From assembly GCA_963677185.1 (NCBI GenBank), contig OY781889.1, positions 2,914,001 through 2,978,000 of the forward strand: a DNA stretch of 64,000 nt, in the 5' to 3' direction. This document shows positions 18,606-27,287 of the stretch, in pieces. The notes under the pieces were generated by a model that did no database searches, was not told where the DNA came from, and saw only the letters and a program-made list of their open reading frames with translations. How positions within the stretch are numbered: the first letter of the stretch is position 1; each line of letters opens with the position of its first letter. This stretch comes from G963677185 sp963677185. Its GTDB lineage: Bacteria > Bacillota > Syntrophomonadia > Syntrophomonadales > Syntrophomonadaceae. A program made the position numbers and the translations under genes.

Positions 18606-20381
18606 TCAAGGGTGTGATTCTATGTTCATCGCCCGTTTTTCTGCTCTTACGATACGAATCAGGTTGTTCTTGTTAAGGTCGTCCACCAGATAAAGTCCGC
18701 CATTGCCAGCATCACACAGCTTTTCGAGGAAGCTTTTATTCGCCTCCACACCTATGCATATGAAGCGCATACGGTTTTCCTTGATGAGCTTGGCGGCCAT
18801 TAAAGCGTCATTTACTGCATCCATGGTCCACAAAGCCACATTGGGAATACCATCGGTTATCAGCACCATAAGCGGATTCTTCACGTGTTGGGTGTGTTTG
18901 ACCAGGTCGCAGGCCGTTACAATGCCGGTGGCCAGCGGAGTTAAACCTTGCGGCTGAATACTGGCCAGCCCATGGCGCAAAACCTGTTCATTGCGGGTAA
19001 AGGGAACTGCTACCCGGCTTTCCCGCTCCTGAAATGTGACCACGGCAATGCGTTCTTTGCCCGATAACAGCAAATGTTCAGACAGATAGCAAGCCGCCTG
19101 GCGCTTTTCCCCTGCCATGCTGCCGCTGGCATCCATTAAAAGACATATGTCCACCGGCATATAGGTGCGGATATCCTGGTAGTGAAGATCCTGACGGCGA
19201 AGATGGAACCGCTCATCCCCGCGGCGGAAACCGTTAATCTTGGCCTGTTTGACGGTCTCGGGTACGGCCAGGTTGCCTGAATGGTGGGCCTGCCAGTCAT
19301 TAATAGTTTTATTGCGATTGGTAAAATTAATAAGGGAACTCTGGCTCTGAGCCTGCTCCATTTTCCGAAAACTGGTCTTGCCGCCTGGTTCCTTTCGAAT
19401 CTTGCGCCTGATCTCGGTTTCCAGCTCCAGCTCATGCTCCATCATGTATTCCTTGAGCTTGGCGCCGGGACGAGTCAGGCTTTTCCCCAGTATTCCCTGT
19501 TTGATCAAACCCAGCTCTTCCATCTGTTCAACGAAGTGCTCTACATCTCCCCAGCGCTTTTTCTGTTCCTCCAGGCCCCGCCTTTTGAGAATGTTGGAAG
19601 AATATGACTCCATAAAGTCTTCAATTTCCTTAACTCCCCCGAACTGTTCCGCCAGGGCTAGCACCAGCTGGTTAACATTTTCCTTCTCCGGCATGGTCAT
19701 CAAGCCAGTTTTCCCGGTGGTTTTCCAGGGCAGCTTCAGGGAATGCGCAAAGTCAGCCTTTTGCTCTTTCTGCTTGCCGTGGCTGATTTCCTTGACCAGG
19801 GCCAGTGGGATGCCAGCATCCAAAACGGCGGTCTCAACACAGTCGGCAATGGTAAAAATGTACTCGTATTCTTCGCGCTTGAAACGGGCCAGGATATGAA
19901 CATGATCCCAGCCTTCTTCATTATTGTCCAGCGGTTCTATCTTGTCGATAAGCAGGTCGATAAGCACACCCTTGCCGCGAGCGGTGGCGATTATAACCTT
20001 GCGAGCCAGCTCATTGGCAAGGCGATTGAGTTCGTCTTCGGCGTACTCAAGGCGGGGATCTTCCTCCAGAAGGCGGCCTATGATGGATCTATAGATGTAA
20101 TGAGCCACCGTAGCCGGATTAAGAATGCCTTTACGGTGGTATACGTCGATGTGAACAATCTGGTCGGTATCAATGTAATCAAGATAGTGCTGACCGGCAT
20201 CAAGATTGGTCAGAATCTTAATCTTGCCCTTGATTTTCATTTCGGGCATCTTGGCATGAGCCTTGCGGCTGACAACCACACTCTCCCCCAGCCTGACACC
20301 CTGATCCTGATTAAGATAAATGCCCAGATGATTCCCAATCGAAGCCGCTATTGAAATAGAGGTGGTTTTACCATTTTCCAC
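18606..20381 (-). CDS. VWA-domain protein, magnesium-chelatase subunit D-like
   Basis: 591 aa. The C-terminal von Willebrand A domain (about 405-590) has an intact MIDAS: DASGSMAGEK (DxSxS), the Thr in QPQGLTPLATG and the Asp in LITDGIPN. The N-terminal 400 residues are not a family I recognise confidently; they are charged and mostly alpha/beta, with a Lys/Arg/Glu-rich middle. Start GTG 20381 follows GAGGTG. It lies 18 nt downstream of an AAA+ gene, the arrangement of BchI/BchD, CobS/CobT and MoxR/CoxE-type pairs in which AAA+ and VWA partners remodel or metallate a client. No chelatase large subunit (CobN/BchH) is in the window, so the client is unknown. Confidence 0.82.
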   Translation of the reverse strand: MENGKTTSISIAASIGNHLGIYLNQDQGVRLGESVVVSRKAHAKMPEMKIKGKIKILTNLDAGQHYLDYIDTDQIVHIDVYHRKGILNPATVAHYIYRSIIGRLLEEDPRLEYAEDELNRLANELARKVIIATARGKGVLIDLLIDKIEPLDNNEEGWDHVHILARFKREEYEYIFTIADCVETAVLDAGIPLALVKEISHGKQKEQKADFAHSLKLPWKTTGKTGLMTMPEKENVNQLVLALAEQFGGVKEIEDFMESYSSNILKRRGLEEQKKRWGDVEHFVEQMEELGLIKQGILGKSLTRPGAKLKEYMMEHELELETEIRRKIRKEPGGKTSFRKMEQAQSQSSLINFTNRNKTINDWQAHHSGNLAVPETVKQAKINGFRRGDERFHLRRQDLHYQDIRTYMPVDICLLMDASGSMAGEKRQAACYLSEHLLLSGKERIAVVTFQERESRVAVPFTRNEQVLRHGLASIQPQGLTPLATGIVTACDLVKHTQHVKNPLMVLITDGIPNVALWTMDAVNDALMAAKLIKENRMRFICIGVEANKSFLEKLCDAGNGGLYLVDDLNKNNLIRIVRAEKRAMNIESHP

Positions 20382-20399
20382 TAGATCACCTCGCCAATA

Positions 20400-21611
20400 C
20401 TAATCCGATGGGGTCAGGGTTTTCTCCGTGCTTATCAGCTCACCCTTGCGCATGTCGCGCACCGAGCGCCCGCTCTTATTGAAATATTCGCTTTCTTCCT
20501 CTGGTTTTGCCCCTGGCTTGCGCCTGCCGAAGGATCCGCCTAAAATGCTGTCACGGCTGCCACGGGCATCGTTGTCATTGATTACCCTTACCAGAGTCTC
20601 GCCATCCACGCGATGTTTTAGAACCTGCGGCATGACATGGTTCAAGTCAGTAATCATGGCATGATCACGGTTCTTAATCACCATGTACAATAACGCTCCC
20701 TGCTGCATAGCCTCAACGGCGCGCATGCTTTCAATATTGTGCTTGATATACAACCGGGCGATGTAGTTGCGGAGAAAATCCGGCAACTCTGCGCCTTGAT
20801 AGGCTTTGGACCAGTCCACCACCTTGTGCCTGATGCTGTCGTGTTGAGACTCATCCACCTGTTTGTGCCGGCGGCTTCGGATAATTTTATTCGAATAGGA
20901 ATTTTCCTTCAATATTTTGGAAAGAATGTCCACTGATGTGGGACGTCCCATGTAGCAGACCATATCGAAACGGTCAGACAGCTGGCGCCGGATCTCTTCC
21001 AGCGGGCCCGGGTCTTCGTCAGGATTGGAAGCCGCCCATATGGAAACATTAACCATCAAATCGACCACCGGAAGTCCTGATTCTTCAATCTGCAAATGAC
21101 CGGGTTTATTGCCCATTACATCCAGAAGTATGTCGGTAAGTTCAGGCGCAGTATCTGCCAGGCGGTTAATTTCGTCTATGAATATTATGCCCCGGTGAGC
21201 CTGGGGTATTATCCCCGGTAAAAGCGCCGCTTCAGCATTACTTATGTCCGTCAGGCGCGAAATATCTATACTGCCGGCAATAGTGCCAATCTTGGCGGAA
21301 TGGGATATTTCCAGGAAAGGCATAGGCACTTCTTCAGACCCGAGGGCCGTGATTTCCTCGTCACTCAATACGCGATGAACCGGGCAATGCGGTGATTCCG
21401 GATCACAGTTGTATATGCAGCCTTTGATTCTGGTAATATTGGGAAGGATGTCCTTGGCGGCCCTCATTATCGTGGTCTTGCCGGTGCCGCGCAGGCCTTC
21501 GGCGTGCAGGTGCAAAGTCTCGCCCGCAAAGGTTGAAACAATCGACATCATAACCAGGTCAAAAAGGGCTTCGTTGCCTTCATATCTCTCTAACTCATAA
21601 AACGGAATCAT
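20400..21611 (-). CDS. AAA+ ATPase, magnesium-chelatase subunit I / MoxR-like
   Basis: 403 aa. Walker A is GLRGTGKTT near residue 41 and Walker B is GIIFIDEINRL near 140. Sensor and arginine-finger regions follow (SIWAASNPDEDPG, RRQLSDRFDM). A Cys cluster, GCIYNCDPESPHCPVH, interrupts the AAA domain and could bind a metal, which is typical of chelatase-like I subunits. ATG 21611 has GGAGGGG upstream. It is the first gene of a two-gene unit with the VWA partner. A 13-bp perfect dyad lies 55-89 bp upstream of its start and is a candidate operator. Confidence 0.87.
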   Translation of the reverse strand: MIPFYELERYEGNEALFDLVMMSIVSTFAGETLHLHAEGLRGTGKTTIMRAAKDILPNITRIKGCIYNCDPESPHCPVHRVLSDEEITALGSEEVPMPFLEISHSAKIGTIAGSIDISRLTDISNAEAALLPGIIPQAHRGIIFIDEINRLADTAPELTDILLDVMGNKPGHLQIEESGLPVVDLMVNVSIWAASNPDEDPGPLEEIRRQLSDRFDMVCYMGRPTSVDILSKILKENSYSNKIIRSRRHKQVDESQHDSIRHKVVDWSKAYQGAELPDFLRNYIARLYIKHNIESMRAVEAMQQGALLYMVIKNRDHAMITDLNHVMPQVLKHRVDGETLVRVINDNDARGSRDSILGGSFGRRKPGAKPEEESEYFNKSGRSVRDMRKGELISTEKTLTPSD

Positions 21612-21665
21612 TTATGCTACCCCTCCAATCCATTACTCAGAAAAACCTGGCTCCTGGAAGCGCTC

Positions 21666-21700
21666 TATCAGGTTGATTCTCTTTTATAATCAACCTGATA
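21666..21700. promoter_or_regulatory. Perfect 13-bp inverted repeat, candidate operator
   Basis: tatcaggttgatt (21666-21678) and aatcaacctgata (21688-21700) are exact reverse complements separated by 9 bp. No T-run follows on either strand, so it is not a simple terminator. Position 55-89 bp upstream of the AAA+ start suggests a repressor or activator site, or a leader hairpin. Confidence 0.55.
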
Positions 21701-22001
21701 CCCATATTTCGAAATCAATACTGGCGAACACCCCAATCCAATATTGTGATAAATTTCGCTTGTGTAAAACCCATATAAATACATGCTGCAATTGCCATAA
21801 AATGGGACAGAAGCCCGATTTGCAGAGTCCCGCAGTCCGATTATTTTATTGCTGTTCCCGCTCCGGTGCAGGTTCCGCTGCTATCCTGAATGCCAGGCAC
21901 TAGCAAGTCCGGACTGTCTGACTATCACTAATATATGTGTTTTTTAGCCCAAAGGCAACCAGTTTATACGCGTCAAAGCTCTCATGACACCTGCATTCAC
22001 T

Positions 22002-22030
22002 TTGACAGCACCGCTTGCTTATGATACGAT
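22002..22030 (+). promoter_or_regulatory. Sigma-A type promoter of the radical SAM gene
   Basis: TTGACA (22002-22007), 17 bp spacer, then TACGAT (22025-22030) preceded by TG (extended -10, TGATACGAT). Transcription should start near 22037, giving a short leader before the AAGGAG at 22067. Confidence 0.65.
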
Positions 22031-22080
22031 TAAGCACTTTCCCTTCAGTTATAATGCGGGGATAAAAAGGAGATGTGCTT

Positions 22081-22956
22081 ATGCGCTATGAAGGCGTCGT
22101 ATACAGGCCGCCCAGTGAAGCGAACAGCGTGCTGATTCAGGCAACCATCGGGTGCCCCCATAATAAATGCACTTTTTGTTCGATGTACAAAGAAACCCGC
22201 TTCAGAATTCGTTCAGTTGAAGACATCAAAGAAGACCTGCGCATGGCCCGGGAATACTACGGGGAATGGGTGGAATCGCTTTTTTTTCCGGACGGAAACA
22301 CCATGGCCATGAAAACCGATCACCTGCTGTCCATATTCGGTTATGCCAGTGAACTATTCCCTCATTTGGAGCGCATCACCGTTTACGGCTCGGCCCGTTT
22401 CGTGAACCGTAAAAGCGAGAGTGATTTGCTAAATCTGCGAGAATCCGGATTGCGAAGGGTGCATACCGGGATGGAAACCGGGGATGATTTCCTCCTGGAA
22501 AAAATCTGCAAGGGCACCTCTTCGGCTGGCATTATTGAAGCCGGCTTGAAGCTAAAGGCCGCCGGCATTGCGAGCAGCGAATACTACCTGGCTGGAATCG
22601 GCGGCAAACAGTACACGGAGCAGCATGCCATCAACAGCGCCCGGGTGCTTTCGGCTTTCAGCCCCGAATTTATACGAATCAGGACATTTATCCCGCAGCC
22701 GGGCACACCCATTTATTCTGAATACGAAAGCGGCGAACTGCAGTTGCTGTCCGCCCATGAAGCCATCAAGGAAGTTCGCATGCTGGTGGAAAACCTGGAA
22801 TGCCAGGGCAGCACTTTGCTATCTGATCATGTATCCAACTTTGTCAACGCCCAGGGTGTCTTGCCAGAAGCTAAACCGGCTATTCTCCACCGCATCGAGC
22901 GGGTGTTGCAAATTGATGAATCCCGTTTCCGCCTGCCGCATGTCGGTCGCTTATAA
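22081..22956 (+). CDS. Radical SAM protein
   Basis: 291 aa. The N-terminal Fe-S site is IGCPHNKCTFCSMY, a Cys-x4-Cys-x2-Cys arrangement shared by a subgroup of elongator-Elp3/HemN-like radical SAM proteins. The rest fits a TIM-barrel radical SAM core (FPDGNTMAM, VYGSARFVNRK, HTGMETGDDFLL, FIRIRTFIPQPGTPI). The reaction is unknown. ATG 22081 is favoured because AAGGAG is 8 nt upstream; a GTG six bases earlier would be too close. Convergent with the downstream acetyltransferase gene, 17 bp apart. Confidence 0.88.
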   Translation: MRYEGVVYRPPSEANSVLIQATIGCPHNKCTFCSMYKETRFRIRSVEDIKEDLRMAREYYGEWVESLFFPDGNTMAMKTDHLLSIFGYASELFPHLERITVYGSARFVNRKSESDLLNLRESGLRRVHTGMETGDDFLLEKICKGTSSAGIIEAGLKLKAAGIASSEYYLAGIGGKQYTEQHAINSARVLSAFSPEFIRIRTFIPQPGTPIYSEYESGELQLLSAHEAIKEVRMLVENLECQGSTLLSDHVSNFVNAQGVLPEAKPAILHRIERVLQIDESRFRLPHVGRL

Positions 22957-22973
22957 AATGGGGTTTATTGAGG

Positions 22974-23510
22974 TTACATTTCCTTTATTAGAGAGTACAT
23001 TCTCATATCGATAATACTGCCGTTCTTTACGGCATTGGAACGCAATGTTCCTTCGCAGGTAAATCCTGATTTTTCAAGCACACGGCAGGACGCTGTGTTA
23101 AAAACAAACGGCTCGGCAAAAATCCGAATAACATCCGTGTTTTCAAAGATTACGCGGCAGAGCAGCTTCACGGCATTGGTGGTTATACCCTTGCCCCAAT
23201 GCTCCTCGGCGATATAGTAGCCCATTTCAGCGGTGCGATGATGGATATTGCCTTGCCGGAAAGCGCCTATGCTGCCAACCACCTCGCCGTCATAGGTAAC
23301 AGCGTAAGCAAATGTGGCGTTTTGATCTGCTGAAAGCATCGCCGAGATAAACTCCCTCCCGTCATTTTCGGTATATGGGAACGGGATGCCATCGCGCAGA
23401 TTGTCCTGCACCTTTTTATTATTGATGGCTTTGGAGATTGCCAGTGCGTTAGCCAGGCTCCAGGGGCGCAACGCAACAGGGCATAGCGGCTTCACCATAA
23501 GATAATCCAC
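22974..23510 (-). CDS. GNAT acetyltransferase, RimJ/RimL type
   Basis: 178 aa. It begins with ALRPWSLANALAISKAINN, carries YAVTYDGEVVGSIGAF, and the acetyl-CoA loop region is MGYYIAEEHWGKGITTNAVKLL, followed by FNTASCRVLEKSGFTCEGTLR, the standard RimL signature. It should acetylate a protein N terminus or small amine; target unknown. I chose GTG 23510 because AAGGAA is 6 nt upstream. The open frame continues to TTG 23585, but that extra 25-residue stretch looks like the tail of another acetyltransferase (next entry). Confidence 0.8.
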   Translation of the reverse strand: MDYLMVKPLCPVALRPWSLANALAISKAINNKKVQDNLRDGIPFPYTENDGREFISAMLSADQNATFAYAVTYDGEVVGSIGAFRQGNIHHRTAEMGYYIAEEHWGKGITTNAVKLLCRVIFENTDVIRIFAEPFVFNTASCRVLEKSGFTCEGTLRSNAVKNGSIIDMRMYSLIKEM

Positions 23511-23598
23511 ACCTTGTTCCTTAATTATTTTGTAACCGGCCTGTTCGTATAACCATCGGGCGGGATTGGTTTTTTGTACCGACAAGGATATTTTCTTT
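23511..23598 (-). pseudogene. 3' remnant of a second GNAT acetyltransferase
   Basis: In frame with and directly upstream of the intact acetyltransferase, the translation ISLSVQKTNPARWLYEQAGY matches the C-terminal motif (V.K.NPA..LYE..GF) of ribosomal-alanine-type GNATs. An in-frame TAA lies three codons before ISLS, and nothing resembling the missing N-terminal domain lies upstream. A former gene was probably cut here by the rearrangement that created the adjoining RHS cassette array. Confidence 0.6.
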
Positions 23599-23612
23599 TA
23601 TCCTTGTTTTGC
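23583..23612 (+). terminator. Possible plus-strand terminator hairpin
   Basis: caaggata (23583-23590) and tatccttg (23599-23606) form a perfect 8-bp stem with an 8-nt loop, followed by tttt. No plus-strand gene ends nearby now, so it may be a relic of the rearranged border. Confidence 0.35.
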
Positions 23613-23785
23613 AGACTTGGCCGCGCGACATTGGGACCGTGTCAACTCTTCGTGGGTAACTCCCGCTGAATTTATTAAATTTATGTTTGATGATAATACA
23701 TGCAAAATGTTTTGGATGCCGTTGCTATGGGACTTGGCTCGTTCCAGGCCTCCTCAAAAGAAGACTATGCTTCTCGTCTCCCCAG

Positions 23786-24551
23786 TCAGCCGGTCCCGCT
23801 CCAACTGGCCATCCGTGGCCCGGTTCGCGTTTCACGCATCCTGCGTTCCACCGGCAGGACAGGGTTCGCCTTCGAAGAGTCTTCTAGTATTCGTCGGCAG
23901 TCACTCTCCAAGTGCCATATCACCGTATATTCCATAAATATTGTGCATGTCGGATTCCTTATCCTGTTTACATCATAAAAACTGGCGAACTGACTAATTT
24001 CTTCAAAGTGTTGACCACCCCAGGGCCCCCAGTGCCCGCTCGGATCAGTGTACGCTGTTGGGTTATTCTTACAATAAGCATACAGGTTGTACGACAGCGG
24101 GTCCATAGGCCTTCCGGGCACAGTATCCTGGGTCAAAAATCTGCCGGTAGCCGGGTCGTAGTAGCGGGCGTTCATGTAGATGAGGCCGGTATTGTCGGAA
24201 ACATGGCCGGTGAACTGCCGGTTGTTGAGTGCCGTGCCGGAGATGAGCTCACTGGCTCCAAAAGCTTTGTAGCGGTAGGTATTAACTGCAGCTCCGGTCA
24301 TATCTGTCATGGCAAGGGTGTTGCCGATGGCATCGTGGTGATAGAACATGGTGCCTGTGCTGCCGCCGGTCTGTTCTAAAACACTACGAGGGACAGATCT
24401 CCTGCTTAATAGGTCTGGAGGTCTGTCCCCCGTAGTGTTTTAGAGACTATTTCTTCCTGCAAGAGCCTGGGGATGCCCTGGCTGGGGTCGTACATGTGGC
24501 TGCTGGCCTCAATAGTGGCACCAGACACAATCTTGCTTTGAGAAGTGCGGC
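23786..24551 (-). pseudogene. Decayed orphan RHS core/C-terminus cassette
   Basis: Reading on the minus strand from 24551, the sequence matches the RHS core of the main toxin (residues about 1590-1700), ending in YAYCKNNPTAYTDPSGHW. It then diverges into a new tail of about 80 residues (GPWGGQHFEEISQFASF...) ending at 23786. The core is interrupted: a 68-bp palindrome (24376-24443) has replaced about 39 bp of RHS sequence. Homology stops abruptly near 24551 at a divergent sequence, so there is no 5' part, promoter or start. The longest open frame is 23786-24349. This is a displaced C-terminal cassette that cannot be expressed as a toxin without recombination. No obvious immunity gene follows it; the rearranged acetyltransferase lies there instead. 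Confidence 0.8.
24376..24443. mobile_element. 68-bp palindromic MITE/REP-like insertion in RHS cassette
   Basis: The left arm CTAAAACACTACG + AGGGACAGATCTCC and the right arm GGAGGTCTGTCCCC + CGTAGTGTTTTAG are reverse complements at 25 of 27 positions, with a 14-nt loop. Compared with the main RHS gene, this element stands where about 39 bp of core sequence (rhs bases corresponding to 28921-28959) are missing. GGGGACAG-type palindromes resemble REP elements mobilised by REP-associated tyrosine transposases in Clostridia, but no such transposase is in the window. Confidence 0.7.
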
Positions 24552-24602
24552 TGTTGTTGACTTAATGAATCATATCATACAATGTATAAGTGTTTATAAC
24601 TT

Positions 24603-25082
24603 TTAGAAGTAATCTGGAGCAATAAGCAACAAGCCTGGAATGGATGTAAAAACGCCTATTTTGCACAATGTGTATGCGATTGCAACTTGATGACTACGTG
24701 TTACCCAGGCTGCAAATAGGAAACCAATCGCAAGCCCAGGACTCTGAATCAGGAGAAATACCTCTGCCTCTTTTTGTGACGATTTCTTCCTATCCCAAAA
24801 TACTGTGGAAAAATAATAAAATGGCATTGCGAGTAAAACAACATAGACTCTTGAAAACATCAGTATCCATCCTTCAGTCAGACCTATTATGAATAGTATA
24901 ATTGACGCGATATCCAGTGCTACACAAGACCAGAATGCCAAAAACAAGGTTCGATAAAACCTTGAACGTTGTGCCAATTCTGGTTTTCGAGTATAGACAA
25001 TGTAGGAGGAAACCAGTGGGAATGGACATGCTAATAAAAATATTGACAAAGCGTCAAACAATATATTCACCGTACTGTTCAC
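24603..25082 (-). CDS. Polytopic membrane protein, putative immunity protein of orphan cassette 1
   Basis: 159 aa with about five hydrophobic segments (about 5-27, 45-68, 74-95, 112-130, 135-155) and a charged loop RDRKKSSQKE-like between two of them (WDRKKSSQKEAE). No family recognised. It starts about 190 bp after the stop of the orphan RHS toxin cassette, the position of an immunity gene. The same layout occurs after the main RHS gene. The inference is by position and by size only. GTG 25082 is the annotated start, but the GTG four codons on is also possible. Base composition is more A+T rich than the RHS core, as usual for cassette immunity genes. Confidence 0.6.
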   Translation of the reverse strand: MNSTVNILFDALSIFLLACPFPLVSSYIVYTRKPELAQRSRFYRTLFLAFWSCVALDIASIILFIIGLTEGWILMFSRVYVVLLAMPFYYFSTVFWDRKKSSQKEAEVFLLIQSPGLAIGFLFAAWVTRSHQVAIAYTLCKIGVFTSIPGLLLIAPDYF

Positions 25083-25273
25083 TTCCCTATATCCTGTATA
25101 TTCGAATGCGATAAAATTGCTGACTCGTTACAACATCACGGCTAATTGAAAGCTCTAATCGTCAATTAAATCCTAATCCGTAACATTGTCGGGTATATAA
25201 TCAGATACTATTTTCCCCTCACTCTTACACGGTTCTCCAAGACAATCTCAAATGCGCCCATGCTGTAAACGCA

Positions 25274-26863
25274 CTATAAACTTGGGCCATCTTCGATACC
25301 GAGTTTATCATATGCCCATTTGCGATCATCCGCACTTACGTATTGACTCATAAGCTGTACATCTGAAGAACCGACTGTACCCAGATTCCAGTTATCACGC
25401 GCTGATTCAAGGCATGTTTGCGTTATTTGATAAGTTTCATCAAACCTATCAGAGTAACCATCATCGGCCTTGTTAAATTTCGCTACTTGTCCACTACCAT
25501 TGTATTCAGGCTGCCATTCAATATCATCGAAGTGATCTTGGTGCTGTTGATACTCCTCTGGATCTTCATACTCTGCAAAATTATTAAGAAGTGAATAATC
25601 ATGAACCGGTGCGATCTTCAATGAATTTATTCCTTGAGTTAAATGTGCATCCATATCCTGACGTGCATGCATCGCCTTACCCAAAGCATATAATGCTTCT
25701 ACAGGATTACTAGAGGCATTATTTCTAAAAACATCCAATTCTTCGTTCATATGAGTAATCCGAGTATCTTCGCCGGGAACGGCACCTTCCCAATAATTCT
25801 CTCGATTAAAGTGCCAACTTAGCCCATTTTCTGAAAGACTGACAGGATCTGTTTCTGGATTTGTATCAATACTATTACATCCCAATGCTATTAAGACCGC
25901 TTGAGCTTCAGAAAAACCCAGTTTGACTGACAAATCATACAGCCAATCACGATGCACACAAGCATTCCAATGCCCGCTCGGATCAGTATACGCCACTGGA
26001 TTATTCTTACAATAAGCATACAGGTTGTACGACAGCGGGTCCATAGGCCTTCCGGGTACAGTATCCTGGGTCAAAAATCTGCCGGTAGCCGGGTCATAGT
26101 AGCGGGCATTCATGTAGATAAGGCCGGTATTATCAGAGACATGCCCGGTGAACTGCCGGTTGTTGAGTGCTGTGCCGGATATCAGCTCACTGGCTCCAAA
26201 AGCTTTGTAGCGGTAGGTATTAACTGCAGCTCCGGTCATATCTGTCATGGCAAGGGTGTTGCCGATGGCATCGTGGTGATAGAACATGGTGCCTGTGCTG
26301 CCGCCGGTCTGCTCTAATAATCTTCCAGCATAGACATAACTCAAGGTCGGCCCGGACACTATTTCTTCCTGGAGCAGCCTGGGGATGCCCTGGCTGGGGT
26401 CGTAGATGTAGCTGCTGGCCTCTATGGTGGCTCCGGATACAATTTTTGCCTGGCTGGTGCGGCTGCCATCCCCATCATAGGTGAATTGGGTGGTCTCGTC
26501 CCCACTGGTGATGCTGGTCAAGCGATTGTTCCAGTCATACTGATACTGTTTGGCATTTTCGGTTATCCGGTTGCCGTTCTGGTCATAGGTATATACGTCT
26601 GTTCCTGCCTGCAGGAGCCGGTTGGCAGTGTCATAGATATAGGAGATTCCGTTCAGGGATGTCCGGTTGCCGGCTAAATCATAAGTGAATCTCTCACTGC
26701 TGTTATCCGGGTAGGTGACATTGGTCAGCTCGTAGATATCATCATACTGATAACTGGTCTGGCCTTCAGTGCTGGTCATAGTAAGGGGATTGACCGTGCT
26801 GTCATAGGTATAGGCCGCGCTGGCGATGGTGATTCCGTCTTTGACATGGGATATATTGGTCAA
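25274..26863 (-). CDS. Orphan RHS core with phospholipase C-like C-terminal toxin domain
   Basis: 529 aa in the open frame. Residues 1-295 match the last YD repeats and RHS core of the main toxin closely, ending in NNPVAYTDPSGHW; residues about 300-529 are a distinct C-terminal domain. That domain conserves GFSEAQAVLIALGC, SIDT, GLSWHFN, DTRITHMNEEL and LGKAMHARQDMDAH with the main toxin's domain, but the rest differs. RHS homology continues upstream to about 26958, where an in-frame TGA (K-G-stop-L-T) interrupts it. There is no signal peptide or ribosome-binding site at 26863. It is thus a silent 5'-truncated cassette that could be swapped onto the main gene by recombination in the shared core. 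Confidence 0.8.
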   Translation of the reverse strand: MTNISHVKDGITIASAAYTYDSTVNPLTMTSTEGQTSYQYDDIYELTNVTYPDNSSERFTYDLAGNRTSLNGISYIYDTANRLLQAGTDVYTYDQNGNRITENAKQYQYDWNNRLTSITSGDETTQFTYDGDGSRTSQAKIVSGATIEASSYIYDPSQGIPRLLQEEIVSGPTLSYVYAGRLLEQTGGSTGTMFYHHDAIGNTLAMTDMTGAAVNTYRYKAFGASELISGTALNNRQFTGHVSDNTGLIYMNARYYDPATGRFLTQDTVPGRPMDPLSYNLYAYCKNNPVAYTDPSGHWNACVHRDWLYDLSVKLGFSEAQAVLIALGCNSIDTNPETDPVSLSENGLSWHFNRENYWEGAVPGEDTRITHMNEELDVFRNNASSNPVEALYALGKAMHARQDMDAHLTQGINSLKIAPVHDYSLLNNFAEYEDPEEYQQHQDHFDDIEWQPEYNGSGQVAKFNKADDGYSDRFDETYQITQTCLESARDNWNLGTVGSSDVQLMSQYVSADDRKWAYDKLGIEDGPSL

Positions 26864-26949
26864 TCAGCCCTTGGAGTCGTACTGGTAGGATACAATTACT
26901 CCGTTGGCCAGGGTTTCCTGGATCTTGCGGTTGTCGGCGTCGTATTCGA

Positions 26950-26995
26950 AGCTTGCAAACAAAGAGGAACGTCCCCCTGTTTGCTCAATAATTTA
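26950..26995. repeat. Short palindrome at the RHS/IS66 junction
   Basis: gcaaaca (26954-26960) and tgtttgc (26978-26984) flank aaagaggaacgtccccc. The GGAACGTCCCC core resembles the GGGGAC-type core of the 68-bp palindrome inserted in orphan cassette 2. It marks the point where RHS homology ends and the IS66 fragment begins. Confidence 0.45.
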
Positions 26996-27287
26996 CAGCA
27001 TCGTGGAAACGGCCAAGGCCAACGGGCTCAATGTGTATTCGTATCTTGTACATCTCTTCAGCCAGATGCTGTCAATTGACTTTACAAACGAACTGTCGCT
27101 CCTTTAGGATTTTGTGCCCTGGTCACCCTAATTGCCAGAAACCTGCCGAAATCCTAGAAATTGAGTATTCGGCAATCTGGTGAATACCATTTCTGCATCA
27201 AGCCAGGACTGATCCTCCTGATGATGGGGATATTCTCTCACAGATAATCGCGGCATACCATGCACCCGAATATTAACCGCTTACACT
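26985..27287 (+). mobile_element. IS66-family insertion sequence remnant (transposase 3' end and terminal repeat)
   Basis: The plus-strand translation SIVETAKANGLNVYSYLVHLF matches the conserved C terminus of IS66 TnpC transposases (usual form SIIETAKANGLNPYxYL). Decayed DFVPWSP and LPETC stretches follow, with stops between, as in the IS66 ending LLPWSDTLPE. At 27271-27284, tattaaccgcttac is the complement of the IS66 terminal repeat GTAAGCGGTTAATA. The left end and nearly all of the element are gone. About 40 bp beyond the terminal repeat (27288-27327), a frameshifted scrap reads like RHS (LQETLADGV), so the element had inserted into an RHS cassette. Confidence 0.75.

Larger units (their letters stand above)
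21612..22080. other. Intergenic region between divergent genes
   Basis: 469 bp separate the AAA+ gene (minus) from the radical SAM gene (plus). It holds a perfect dyad (21666-21700) near the AAA+ side and a good promoter (22002-22030) at the radical SAM side. I see no convincing small ORF or RNA gene in the middle 300 bases. Confidence 0.6.

Noticed and set aside
23566..23937. 123-residue plus-strand ORF
   Set aside because: It overlaps the remnant of the acetyltransferase and the orphan RHS tail on the other strand, has no ribosome-binding site and matches nothing I recognise.
26985..27107. Separate small plus-strand gene
   Set aside because: The sequence is the C terminus of an IS66 transposase with stops around it, so it is treated as a remnant.
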